Below the pieces are notes generated by a model. That model worked only from the letters and a program-made list of their open reading frames with translations, was not told the origin of the DNA and made no database searches. From the NCBI GenBank assembly GCA_037439945.1, contig JBBIVA010000046.1:1-24552 (forward strand): a DNA stretch of 24,552 nt, in the 5' to 3' direction. Position 1 is the stretch's first letter; every line of letters begins with the position of its first letter. The position numbers and the translations under genes were made by a program. This DNA is from CALEUX01 sp037439945. GTDB lineage: Bacteria > Bacteroidota > Bacteroidia > Bacteroidales > Marinilabiliaceae. Below, in pieces: positions 6,523 through 14,429 of this stretch.

Positions 6523-7947
6523 TTATTGTTTCTCTTTTCGCTCAAAAGCTCCCAAATCAGGGCCTTTATCTTCAGTTCTTAAATTGCCGAGTATGTCCTT
6601 CGGAAACCTGCGGCCAATAGCCGGATCGCCAAAATCTTTTGCAACGGAAAGTGTGTCGAGTTGAAAATTAAAACTAAAAGGTGCAACAAAAAACGGATCT
6701 TTATTAACAATAACATTCCTGTAATAATTAGAATTGCTTAATGTTGCGGCACTTGCAGATGACCTTATTAATGAGTTCTCAAATACATAATTGATAATTT
6801 CCATTCCGCTATCTTTAATCCTCCTGAAATCAAGACCTATTTCATTTTCTGCCCTTCCATAAATAATACAATTTTTAAAATTTGCAGTATTTAAATCTTT
6901 TATGCGTGCAGCCCCTTCCTTATCTAAATAATAATTTGACAAAATAAGGGCAGGAGTGCTTCGGTATGCCCATTTAAAGTAATTGGCAATGGTACAGTGG
7001 TAAAATTCGTAATTACCGCCAACCGTAAGAGCAACTGACGCACTACCACAATCACCAAAAATGCAATTATAGGCAATAATTGAAGATGTTTGTGCCAACA
7101 GTCCTTGTTTTGCAATGTGTTCTATCCGTGAATTTGCCAAATACAAAGGTTCGGTATCGTTTAAGCCTATTGAATCAACAACAATCCCAAAGGTTCCGTT
7201 ACGTATATGAGCATAATTAATATCATGGTTTAAACTACCAGGCATTAAATGAATATAACCCCATTGTCCGGGTTTATCGGCATACCACTCCTCTAAACGT
7301 GAACCCATAAAAACTACAGGTTCGTCCCTTGTTCCTTTTACTTCAAGGGTACCTAAAACTATCAGGCTGGCATTTTTATAAAAATGCAGCCTGGCGCCTG
7401 CCTCAATGGTAAGGGTCTGGGCCGAATCAACAACAACGTAATCATAAATCAAATATGGTTTATGATTGGTAAGGCGCTGTGTTTTAAGCCATTCTTTTTT
7501 CAGCAAAACAACATTTTGTCCATATGCTATTAATTTCACACTTTGTACTCTTTCCCGGGTATAAAACAGGATTGAATCAGTTACTACAAATGGGGTATTA
7601 CTTGTTGTGGGGTCAATGGTTAATTCAACAAATATAAACAGACTGTCACCTGCCCTCATAGGCATTTCTTTGACTGAATTTAAAGGAAACCCATTTATAT
7701 TTAACCGGAACTTGGAATTATCGCCTCCTGCCAGGGATATTTCATCAATTGTTAAATCGCTGCTATATGGATTATATACCCGGAAATTTTTGGTTGTTGA
7801 TCCAATTGATGTAAAAATAGTATCAAACATTACCGTATCTGAAGAAAAATGCAATCCTTCACTACCCCCTCGAAACAGGAAGTCGCGCTCACATCCCCAT
7901 ACAAAGGCAATAGCTGCCAAAATCAATATTAACCTAACAGTTCTCAT
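6523..7947 (-). CDS. right-handed beta-helix lipoprotein
   Basis: A 474-residue lipoprotein from the ATG at 7945-7947. The frame can be extended five codons to a TTG at 7960-7962, but the ATG gives a compact type II signal peptide (M-R-T-V-R-L, hydrophobic core, V-W-G-C at residues 16-19). An N-terminal Ig-like region has phrases such as F-R-V-Y-N-P-Y-S-S-D-L-T-I, resembling choice-of-anchor/ASPM-like domains. A parallel beta-helix follows, with an E-A-G-A-R-L-H-F-Y edge, G-T-L-E-V-K-G-T, A-N-S-R-I-E-H and Y-N-C-I-F turns, and ends D-L-G-A-F-E. Such proteins are common in Bacteroidales and tend to bind or process polysaccharide; no catalytic residues can be assigned. The location is likely an envelope membrane. 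The downstream EEP gene is the probable operon partner. Confidence 0.85.
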   Translation of the reverse strand: MRTVRLILILAAIAFVWGCERDFLFRGGSEGLHFSSDTVMFDTIFTSIGSTTKNFRVYNPYSSDLTIDEISLAGGDNSKFRLNINGFPLNSVKEMPMRAGDSLFIFVELTIDPTTSNTPFVVTDSILFYTRERVQSVKLIAYGQNVVLLKKEWLKTQRLTNHKPYLIYDYVVVDSAQTLTIEAGARLHFYKNASLIVLGTLEVKGTRDEPVVFMGSRLEEWYADKPGQWGYIHLMPGSLNHDINYAHIRNGTFGIVVDSIGLNDTEPLYLANSRIEHIAKQGLLAQTSSIIAYNCIFGDCGSASVALTVGGNYEFYHCTIANYFKWAYRSTPALILSNYYLDKEGAARIKDLNTANFKNCIIYGRAENEIGLDFRRIKDSGMEIINYVFENSLIRSSASAATLSNSNYYRNVIVNKDPFFVAPFSFNFQLDTLSVAKDFGDPAIGRRFPKDILGNLRTEDKGPDLGAFERKEKQ

Positions 7948-8160
7948 TATTATCAGATACAACTTCCAATCTTCAAAAAGTAAATGAATACCAGTTGCAA
8001 TTTATTAAAACAAGGTGAAAAACCCAATAAGAATTTTATAAAAGTGCAACTTTTTTTTACAAATATTAACACGGTGATTGTGGATAATTATTGAAGTAAA
8101 TTTGTTTATAAAAACTGGCCAAAATTTAAATTATTGCAATAAACTTCATAAAAAATATTA

Positions 8161-8193
8161 TTTGAGGTTCTTTTTTCACTTTCAATAATTTTG
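8161..8193 (+). promoter_or_regulatory. candidate promoter of the AI-2E-family permease gene
   Basis: TTTG at 8161-8164, a 21-base spacer, then TAATTTTG at 8186-8193 matches the Bacteroidota consensus TTTG-N19-21-TAnnTTTG. The -7 box ends 26 bases before the ATG at 8220. This is the best two-element promoter I see in the window. Confidence 0.6.
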
Positions 8194-8219
8194 CCAATAT
8201 TTGATTAAAACGAAATAAA

Positions 8220-9401
8220 ATGGAAAGTTCAAATCAATTTTCGGTAACTAATGGTGAATCTTTTTTAAATAAGCCATTTACATTTGACAGATTTATTAGG
8301 CTTTTACTTACATTATCGGTAATTGTTGGGCTTATTTTAGTAGTTAGATCAATCAGCGGGGTTTTAATTCCATTTTTCATGGCCCTGCTAATAGCATATT
8401 TAACCGATCCGGTGGTAGTTTTTTTTCAGGTCAAACTAAAGATAAAACACAGGGGGATATCGGTATTTTTAACCCTGTTTCTTTTTGTGGCATTTTTAAC
8501 GGGAATTCTGTGGTGGCTCATACCCAGATTTATAGATGAATTTGAAAAATTAGCCTATTTAGTAAATAATTTTTTAAAGGCTCATAGTTACAAGGATTTT
8601 CTGCCAGAAGGTATAGAACAATGGATAGTTCAATTATTAGAAAGCCAGAAGTTTGAAAATTTTTTAAATATTCAGGATGTTACCCAGTTAACAACTGTAA
8701 TTTTGAATTCGCTGAGGTCGGTATTTACAAGATCAATGAGCGTACTATATGCAATAATTGGTGTACTGATGATTTTTCTTTACTTGTTTTTTATTTTGCT
8801 TGACTACAAAAAAATTGAAGATGGGTGGCAAAGTTTAATTCCTCAAAAATTCAGAACTTATGCTATTAACATCTCTAATGATTTAAGAAAATCAATGCGT
8901 ATATATTTCAGGGCCCAATTTTCAATTGCTTTAATTGTGGGGATTTTATTGGCAATTGGATTTTCGATTATTAATATGCCGATGGCCATTTCACTGGGCT
9001 TATTTATAGGCCTACTTAATGTGGTACCTTATTTACAAGTGGTTGGTTTAATACCAGCATCAATATTGGCTTTCCTAAAAGCTATGGAGACCGATACGGG
9101 TTTCGTGGAAATTATACTCTTTGTTTTATTGGTTATGGCAATAGTTCAAATTATTCAGGAGGTGGTGCTTATTCCGCGGATAATGGGAAAGGCTTATAAC
9201 ATGAACCCTGCAATTATTTTATTGTCCCTGTCAATATGGGGTAGTATTATGGGAATTCTGGGGATGTTATTGGCTTTACCTTTAACTACAGTAATTTTTT
9301 CGTATTACAGGCAATTTATTATTAAGGATGAGAAAAATGGTGAAGATGGTAATTTATTAATCGATTATGAAGAAACTCCAACAAATGAAGTTACCGGGTA
9401 A
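8220..9401 (+). CDS. AI-2E family transporter (UPF0118/PerM-like permease)
   Basis: A 393-residue inner-membrane protein of the AI-2E/PerM superfamily. Hydrophobic segments fall near residues 26-42, 47-70, 80-101, 173-194, 233-255, 257-288, 296-318 and 330-362, with the family's large soluble loop between the third and fourth (about 102-170). Family-like motifs include G-L-L-N-V-V-P-Y near 264-271 and P-R-I-M-G-K-A-Y-N-M-N-P near 319-330, followed by L-S-I-W-G. Members export or exchange small molecules, including autoinducer-2, and some act as Na+/H+ antiporters; the substrate here is unknown. The cytoplasmic tail is charged. It converges on the DUF2807 gene with only 4 bases between stop codons and no visible terminator. 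Confidence 0.92.
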   Translation: MESSNQFSVTNGESFLNKPFTFDRFIRLLLTLSVIVGLILVVRSISGVLIPFFMALLIAYLTDPVVVFFQVKLKIKHRGISVFLTLFLFVAFLTGILWWLIPRFIDEFEKLAYLVNNFLKAHSYKDFLPEGIEQWIVQLLESQKFENFLNIQDVTQLTTVILNSLRSVFTRSMSVLYAIIGVLMIFLYLFFILLDYKKIEDGWQSLIPQKFRTYAINISNDLRKSMRIYFRAQFSIALIVGILLAIGFSIINMPMAISLGLFIGLLNVVPYLQVVGLIPASILAFLKAMETDTGFVEIILFVLLVMAIVQIIQEVVLIPRIMGKAYNMNPAIILLSLSIWGSIMGILGMLLALPLTTVIFSYYRQFIIKDEKNGEDGNLLIDYEETPTNEVTG

Positions 9402-9405
9402 CAGA

Positions 9406-10203
9406 TTACTCTTCAATTTTTTTTAACCGTCCTATACCGATGATATTTGAATATATACAAGAAGGATTTCCCCTGTATGATACGTAACATGCGCCTGCCA
9501 TATTGACCCTTAATTGTTCTGTTACAGTCACATCGGCCTTCCCTGTGCCGGCAATATCAATATCCACATATTTTGCTTTTAAACTTTGAGCGTCCAATTT
9601 GCCTGCTCCCGGCATCGAAAGTATCAAAGAATCAACTTTTCCATCCATAACAGCTACTGTTGCACCTGCGAGCCCTACCCTCATTTTATTGCCTGAAACC
9701 CTAAGGTCTAAATTTACTGCACCGGCAAAATCAAGATAAAGCTCATTAAATTGCAATATATCAGGGGTTGTAACCTTTAGATATTTCCGGCCTGTTATTT
9801 CATTAATATTTGTAACCTGTAAATTAACTATAACTGCTGGTTCTAATTTTGCATATTGGTAATTCATAAACCCAATTTTTAATGTACCATTTTCTACTTC
9901 GGTAAGTACATTATTCAGAATGTCTTCATAACCTTCAAGCGTTAACCCAGTTTTGGATCCATTTTTTATATTCACGATAAAATTCCCATCAAGTTCAACT
10001 TTATTAAAACGGCCAATATCTCTTACCTGTACGGTGTCAACCTGTCCGTGTTTTAACCTAACGCTTACGGTATCATTCCTGCAGCCTGTAAGTACAGTAA
10101 AAATAAGGAGAATTATGGTGATGATTATCGATTTTAAAATTTTCAACCGCCCAACAAAATATTTTTTAACGTTGTCTCTCTTATTTAATTGCATTAAATT
10201 CAT
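9406..10203 (-). CDS. DUF2807 (head GIN domain) lipoprotein
   Basis: A 265-residue protein with an N-terminal charged stretch, a hydrophobic run (about residues 23-38) and a lipobox-like L-T-G-C with Cys41. The mature part carries the DUF2807 pattern, 'putative auto-transporter adhesin, head GIN domain': V-R-D-I-G-R-F-N-K-V-E-L-D-G-N-F-I-V near the start, followed by a repetitive beta-solenoid rich in x-D-L-x-V-S-G-N and A-G-A/A-G-T-G-K-A turns. The family is abundant in Bacteroidota and of uncertain function, likely an extracytoplasmic structural or binding protein. The signal peptide is unusually far from the first Met, so translation may begin later, but I see no better ATG. It lies 120 bases downstream of the WM-repeat gene on the same strand, with an imperfect inverted repeat between them. 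Confidence 0.85.
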   Translation of the reverse strand: MNLMQLNKRDNVKKYFVGRLKILKSIIITIILLIFTVLTGCRNDTVSVRLKHGQVDTVQVRDIGRFNKVELDGNFIVNIKNGSKTGLTLEGYEDILNNVLTEVENGTLKIGFMNYQYAKLEPAVIVNLQVTNINEITGRKYLKVTTPDILQFNELYLDFAGAVNLDLRVSGNKMRVGLAGATVAVMDGKVDSLILSMPGAGKLDAQSLKAKYVDIDIAGTGKADVTVTEQLRVNMAGACYVSYRGNPSCIYSNIIGIGRLKKIEE

Positions 10204-10247
10204 ATACCAGGTTTTTATTTGTTATTTACTAAGATCAAAATACCTGT
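10203..10247. repeat. imperfect inverted repeat ahead of the DUF2807 gene
   Basis: ATACCAGGT at the 5' side and ACCTGTAT about 30 bases later are inverted copies with one base missing from the second. They flank the likely -7/leader area just upstream of the DUF2807 ATG. This could be an operator or leader stem; it could also be chance. Confidence 0.2.
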
Positions 10248-10323
10248 ATTTTCAAATTTATTAAATCCTGTTTAGAATATTTGATTACTCAAAGGCAAAT
10301 ATTATTATTAATTGAACTCATTT

Positions 10324-10911
10324 TTAAAGATGTTTGCGCACAGTAAGCAACACATCTTCGTTTATAATCTTTTTGTTTTTTCCAATTGAATCAATCCATG
10401 CTTTTTCATCAACCATCCAGCTTTTTAAATTAATTGAATCTTTGCGTTTACTTGTAAAAATTGAATTTTCATTTAATTCCCATGCCACAGTATCCAACAT
10501 CCAGTTCTCCATTACAATTAAATCTTCATTAATTGGTTCATCAACCCATGGAGTTGTTTCCAGCATCCATTCGGTTATTTCAACAGCAATATCCCTCTTC
10601 GGTGCCAATTCCCATGCAGCTTTATCAACCATCCAATCTAAAATTACAGGTTCCAAATCATTCTTTTCAGATATTAAAACTGATGTAATATTGGCATTCG
10701 CCTTCACATTTTCTATGTTTTTAACTGCATTTTTTTGTTTAAGAATAATAACCGGAAGATTCTCGGTTTTTGGTGAATTAATAAAGAAGTTATGGTTATC
10801 TGCTTTATATTTTTGTGTTTGTAATAAAAGCAGAATTAAAAAAAAGCCCCCTGCAAGTACTATAGTTAGGTACTTAAATTCTTTCGCTTGATTATTAAAT
10901 TGTGTTTTCAT
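10324..10911 (-). CDS. membrane-anchored protein with four W-M-x5-W repeats, unknown function
   Basis: A 195-residue protein I do not recognise as a named family. A short cytoplasmic N-terminus (Lys10, Lys13) is followed by one hydrophobic segment at about residues 14-30, then a Lys/Asn-rich linker (31-85). The rest holds four copies of W-M-[VL]-[DE]-x-x-[AP]-W, beginning at Trp93, Trp115, Trp137 and Trp165. The second tryptophan falls exactly seven residues after the first in each copy, and copy spacing is 22, 22 and 28 residues. The repeats are separated by acidic and hydrophobic residues. The tail ends in basic V-R-K-H-L. Orientation suggests an inner-membrane anchor with the repeats in the periplasm. 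A long open frame on the opposite strand is a shadow. Its neighbour downstream, 120 bases away, is the DUF2807 lipoprotein, a possible operon partner. Confidence 0.75.
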   Translation of the reverse strand: MKTQFNNQAKEFKYLTIVLAGGFFLILLLLQTQKYKADNHNFFINSPKTENLPVIILKQKNAVKNIENVKANANITSVLISEKNDLEPVILDWMVDKAAWELAPKRDIAVEITEWMLETTPWVDEPINEDLIVMENWMLDTVAWELNENSIFTSKRKDSINLKSWMVDEKAWIDSIGKNKKIINEDVLLTVRKHL

Positions 10912-11153
10912 TTTAAACTGCCTCCATTAAATTGTACATATTGAGGGCTCATTAATGATGCCAAAGCTCATATTCGCCTGATTAGGTACACATTACTCTT
11001 TGAAGTGAATTGGAAAATTTAATTTGAGTGCCCAATTTCGGTACGTATATGTTCATAATCGAACAATCAAACAAAAAAACATTACCAAATTAATATGGCA
11101 GTTTTTTTCGTGAATTTAATCTCGTTATTATTAATTAGTTGAGATGTTATTAT
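10912..11153. other. intergenic region between malate dehydrogenase terminator and WM-repeat gene
   Basis: AT-rich and non-coding. It should hold the promoter of the WM-repeat gene, but I find no exact TAnnTTTG box on the minus strand. A short GTTC-ATAATC-GAAC inverted repeat lies near 11050-11064. Nothing else stands out. Confidence 0.4.
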
Positions 11154-11181
11154 AAAAAAAAAGCCCGGGTAAAACCGGACT
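11154..11181 (-). terminator. intrinsic terminator of malate dehydrogenase gene
   Basis: Read on the minus strand, a GC-rich stem of seven pairs (A-G-T-C-C-G-G with C-C-G-G-G-C-T, one G-T wobble, hexanucleotide loop) is followed directly by at least eight T residues. It starts about 30 bases after the malate dehydrogenase stop codon. This is the textbook form of a Rho-independent terminator. Confidence 0.85.
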
Positions 11182-11210
11182 CCATAATAATAAAATTTCA
11201 AACTAAAATT

Positions 11211-12143
11211 TCATTTATTTATACGGTCTAAAACTGACATAACCTCAACCACATGGTCCCTGCTTTTTTCCAATAGGGCCATTTCGTCCGTGTTTAAATC
11301 AAGTTCAAGAATTTTCTCAACCCCATTTTTTCCTAAAATAACAGGAACTCCAAGATAACAATTGTTAATTCCGTACTCACCTTCGAGTTTAATACAAACC
11401 GGTAAAACCCTTCTTTGGTCTCGGGCAATTGCCTCAACCATTTGTGCCGCAGCAGCTCCTGGAGCATACCAGGCCGAGGTTCCCATAAGTTTTACCAATT
11501 CACCTCCTCCAAATTTGGTCCGTTCAAGAATGTTTTCTATGGTTTCTTCATCCAATAATTCGGTAATTGGAATCCCACTTACGCTTGTGTAACGTGGCAG
11601 GGGAACCATGGTATCGCCATGTCCTCCAAGTAACATAGCCTGTATATCTTTGGGTGATAAACCAAGTGCTTCTGCTATAAATGCACGATACCGGGCAGTA
11701 TCAAGAATTCCGGCCATCCCTATTATTCGTGTTCTTGGAAAATTGCTTGTAATATGCGCCTGGTAGGTCATAACATCAAGCGGGTTTGATACCACAATAA
11801 TAATTGCGTTGGGTGAATGCAACACAATTTGTTCTGTAACCGACTTAACAATACCTGCATTTTTTTCAATTAAATCATCACGTGACATTCCTGGTTTTCG
11901 TGGCAGGCCCGAAGTTATAACCACTATATCTGAACCTGCTGTTTTTAAATAATCATTGGTTACCCCTGAAATTCTTGTATCATACAAATTAACTGGAGAT
12001 TTTTGCCATATATCCAATGCTTTACCTTCAGCAATCCCACCTTTTATATCGATTAATACCACTTCGTTTGCAACTTCCTTGTAAGCAATAATGTCGGCAC
12101 ATGTAGCCCCAACACTTCCTGCTCCTACTACGGTTACTTTCAT
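11211..12143 (-). CDS. mdh: malate dehydrogenase (NAD-dependent, LDH-like type)
   Basis: A 310-residue cytoplasmic enzyme interconverting malate and oxaloacetate with NAD(H), in the TCA cycle or its reductive branch used for succinate formation. The Rossmann start V-G-A-G-S-V-G-A-T lies at residues 6-14 and the NAD-selecting acid is Asp32. The mobile substrate loop P-R-K-P-G-M-S-R-D-D carries the two arginines (Arg82, Arg88) that mark malate over lactate dehydrogenases. V-S-N-P-L-D (118-123), L-D-T-A-R (Asp148, Arg151) and G-G-H-G-D-T-M-V with catalytic His175 complete the active site. Length fits the 310-residue [LDH-like] MDH family. It has its own candidate promoter and a strong terminator, so it is likely monocistronic. 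Confidence 0.96.
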   Translation of the reverse strand: MKVTVVGAGSVGATCADIIAYKEVANEVVLIDIKGGIAEGKALDIWQKSPVNLYDTRISGVTNDYLKTAGSDIVVITSGLPRKPGMSRDDLIEKNAGIVKSVTEQIVLHSPNAIIIVVSNPLDVMTYQAHITSNFPRTRIIGMAGILDTARYRAFIAEALGLSPKDIQAMLLGGHGDTMVPLPRYTSVSGIPITELLDEETIENILERTKFGGGELVKLMGTSAWYAPGAAAAQMVEAIARDQRRVLPVCIKLEGEYGINNCYLGVPVILGKNGVEKILELDLNTDEMALLEKSRDHVVEVMSVLDRINK

Positions 12144-12213
12144 ATTTAAAAAATTAATTTTATTGTTTTCTGGTTGGCTACCTGCACCTGTTTTTAGGGT
12201 TGTTAAACAATCG

Positions 12214-12221
12214 CAAATATA
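12214..12221 (-). promoter_or_regulatory. candidate -7 box for malate dehydrogenase gene
   Basis: Minus-strand TATATTTG matches TAnnTTTG, 70 bases before the mdh ATG. A TTTC about 20 bases upstream resembles the -33 TTTG. The implied leader is about 60 bases. Confidence 0.45.
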
Positions 12222-12811
12222 ACCAAGCCCCCTTTATTGACGAAAAATTTCTTTATTTTTTACGGAAATTTAACATGAACACAGCCAGTCTTCTGTTTTT
12301 TGATAACTAATTACAAAATTGTCAGGTATTATTAAACATCTAAATTATAATTACATGTTTGTTAATTATGATTTTTATTACAGACATACTCTGACAAAAT
12401 GCAGGTAAAACCTATATAATGAACCAAATTGTTTTAATACCATCAACATATTAATATGATTTGCCCAAATCGGAAATTAAAGATAATCTCCCACGCCTGT
12501 TAAAAATAAATTTTTCATTATCCTGATTTATTTCCCCGATTATTAACAAAATGATTAAACCGGATTCTACTTTTAGTTTTTTTATTCCAATTACAAATAA
12601 TTCTTTACTTTTTTTTAATCCGTAAATAATTTTTATTTCAATGTCGGATAGCTTGTCCCGTTATTACGGGAGAACTCCGTCTTTGCTATTTTGACTTCGC
12701 GCAGATCTTCGATTCATTTAGGTTTTCCGAAAAGCCGGGATAAGTTGTGTTTTTTCGCAAACATGTTCGTTTCATCCGTAATAAATAACATTTAACCTAA
12801 AATAAGGTTCT
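12222..12811. other. long non-coding stretch with a foldable GC-richer segment
   Basis: About 590 bases with no credible gene on either strand. Most is very AT-rich. Between about 12644 and 12750 composition becomes more GC-rich and structured: TCCCG-TTATTA-CGGGA forms a local hairpin at 12656-12671, while CTTGTCCCG at 12652-12660 can instead pair with CGGGATAAG at 12736-12744. This may be a small intergenic repeat element or RNA; I cannot name it. Confidence 0.4.
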
Positions 12812-12847
12812 AAAAAAAAGCTCCTGGAACAAAAATTCCGGAGCTTT
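12812..12847 (-). terminator. intrinsic terminator of the efflux operon
   Basis: Arms at 12817-12829 and 12836-12847 pair over 12 base pairs with a single bulge and a six-base loop. On the minus strand eight T residues (12812-12819) end it. It lies about 180 bases downstream of the last adaptor gene, the distance being filled by a possible 27-codon reading frame. Confidence 0.8.
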
Positions 12848-12884
12848 CTCAGGCCAATCCCTTAATCTGTAATTGGTTCTCAAG

Positions 12885-12968
12885 CTAATCCTCGGTTGTA
12901 CTTTGCTGTAATCCAAAAAATTTAAATTGAGTATCCGCTTTGATTCCAAATAAAACCTTATCGCTCAT
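12885..12968 (-). CDS. possible small protein, 27 codons
   Basis: An ATG at 12966-12968 opens a 27-codon frame (M-S-D-K-V-L-F-G-I-K-A-D-T-Q-F...) ending in TAG, 57 bases after the second adaptor's stop codon and about 40 bases before the operon terminator, so it would be on the efflux transcript. An in-frame stop lies four codons upstream of the ATG. No family is recognised and no ribosome-binding site is clear. It could be a small protein, a gene remnant or chance. Confidence 0.2.
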   Translation of the reverse strand: MSDKVLFGIKADTQFKFFGLQQSTTED

Positions 12969-13025
12969 AATATCAGCTTATTTACCCCCACACTTTAGGG
13001 GCATTTTACATGGATAGGATTAATA

Positions 13026-14276
13026 TTAGTTAAGCTTCACAAATTTAAATTCTTCACTGTTTGAAGGAATATGCATTAATACACGGTCTCCTTCAGCTAA
13101 ACCACCCTTAATCCAAACGTACAAATCATTTTCTCCACCAGTTGTAATTTGCTGTTTTACAACCGAAAGTCCATGTTTTTTATAAACATATAAACCTTCG
13201 CCTGATGAATGTATAGTTTGCCTTGGTACCATTAAAACATCTTTAACACTGTTCACTATAATTGAATTTGACGAAGTCATTCCGGGTAATAGGGTTTTAT
13301 CTCCAGGGTCAACATTAATCTCAACTTTAAAACCTGTAAGAAACTGTCCTTTAATCTCCTGGCCAACATTGGCCACTCTTTTAATTACCCCTTTAAACTC
13401 ATAATCAGGGAAAGCATCAATTTTAAGTCTCACCGGCATTCCGGCGTTAATTTTTGCAATATCAATTTCCTTTACATATGTTACCGATTGAAGAGTTGAT
13501 AAATCGGGTAAAGTGGCAATTAAAGGCTCCCACCTGTTAACATTTGACCCTACTCTTATTTTTTGTCCATCGTTTCCCCGTGCATAAACAACCAAACCGG
13601 GACCCGGGGCTTTAACTCTTAAATCTCTTTTCAATTGCTCCATCACTTCAATATCTTCCTTTTGTCTGTTTATCAAATCAACAGCCCTGCTTACCATTAT
13701 CCGGTGTTTTCTTTTTAACTGATCATAATTTCTCATTTTCTGTTCCAGGTTTCTTGTTGATACCTCCAGATTAATCTGGGCCTGCCTTTGGTATGCTTTT
13801 GATTCAAACTTTGATTGCTCAAGCTTAATTTCCCTATCGATAACAACATCACGGGCTTGCCTAATTCCATCACGAGCCTCACTTAGAACAAGTGAACTGT
13901 CAATTTTAATATTTTCGTGGTTAACTTCAAGCCTGTCCATTGTTTCCAATAAACCCTTTAACTGTTCTTCAACATCAGCCGGGTTTAACGTTGCCACATA
14001 GTCCCCTTTTTTAACTACAGTACCCTCTTTAATAATATCTGTTATTGCCAGTGACCTAATTCTTACAGTACGGTTGGTTAATACTTCGGGTATGGTAATA
14101 TTTGTAGATTCCAAAGCTTCAAGTTCTCCCATGCTTGTTACTAAAACTTCAAATATCCCTTTTTCTGCCTTTACTATATCAGGCTCCTTATCTTTTTCCC
14201 GGGTAATGAAAAAATACACAATAAGCGTAACAACAACCATTGCAATAGGGGGTAACAATTGCCAAAACTTTTTCAT
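13026..14276 (-). CDS. periplasmic adaptor (HlyD/MacA-like), second copy in efflux operon
   Basis: A 416-residue membrane-fusion protein linking an inner-membrane transporter to a TolC-like channel. It has an N-terminal anchor (about residues 7-24), a first half-lipoyl region with E-G-T-V-V-K-K-G-D-Y-V-A near 84-95, a long helical hairpin (about 100-220) rich in Glu/Lys/Arg, the returning half-lipoyl strand V-K-A-P-G-P-G near 221-227, then beta-barrel and membrane-proximal domains ending near G-L-A-E-G-D. It is clearly paralogous to the first gene of the operon: L-E-Q-S-K-[FY]-E-S, K-[AP]-[AV]-x-[KR]-R-Q-A-like and S-x-V-[NS]-R-W-x-P segments occur at matching places in both. No lipobox is present. 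It follows the TolC-like gene after 153 bases, the largest gap in the operon, so it may have an extra promoter. Confidence 0.9.
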   Translation of the reverse strand: MKKFWQLLPPIAMVVVTLIVYFFITREKDKEPDIVKAEKGIFEVLVTSMGELEALESTNITIPEVLTNRTVRIRSLAITDIIKEGTVVKKGDYVATLNPADVEEQLKGLLETMDRLEVNHENIKIDSSLVLSEARDGIRQARDVVIDREIKLEQSKFESKAYQRQAQINLEVSTRNLEQKMRNYDQLKRKHRIMVSRAVDLINRQKEDIEVMEQLKRDLRVKAPGPGLVVYARGNDGQKIRVGSNVNRWEPLIATLPDLSTLQSVTYVKEIDIAKINAGMPVRLKIDAFPDYEFKGVIKRVANVGQEIKGQFLTGFKVEINVDPGDKTLLPGMTSSNSIIVNSVKDVLMVPRQTIHSSGEGLYVYKKHGLSVVKQQITTGGENDLYVWIKGGLAEGDRVLMHIPSNSEEFKFVKLN

Positions 14277-14429
14277 TTTTCCATATTTTATTTATTAAAC
14301 ATAATATGATAATAAATTACTTTAAGGTGATTTATTTAGTTTATTATTTCAATTTTTTTAATTGGTCAAAACATACTTATGTTATTCTTTTGTCAATTTT
14401 GTTTTAAAAAAATTAATATAAAAACCTAA
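14277..14429. other. gap inside the efflux operon
   Basis: 153 very AT-rich bases between the channel gene and the second adaptor, against 20 and 66 bases for the other junctions. I see near matches to a -7 box (such as TATGTTTTG on the minus strand, one base too long) but no exact promoter or terminator. Confidence 0.3.

Noticed and set aside
7948..7962. TTG start extending the beta-helix lipoprotein by five residues
   Set aside because: The ATG at 7945-7947 gives a normal lipoprotein signal peptide; the extension adds only M-Y-L-I-I with no support.
10334..10891. 185-codon plus-strand reading frame opposite the WM-repeat gene
   Set aside because: Ser/Ile/Phe-rich with no recognisable domain; the minus-strand frame has a membrane segment and four regular repeats, so the plus-strand frame is its shadow.
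12981..13005. GCCCC/GGGGG hairpin just after the second adaptor gene
   Set aside because: Short stem and no T-run follows on the minus strand; the stronger terminator at 12812-12847 explains the operon end better.
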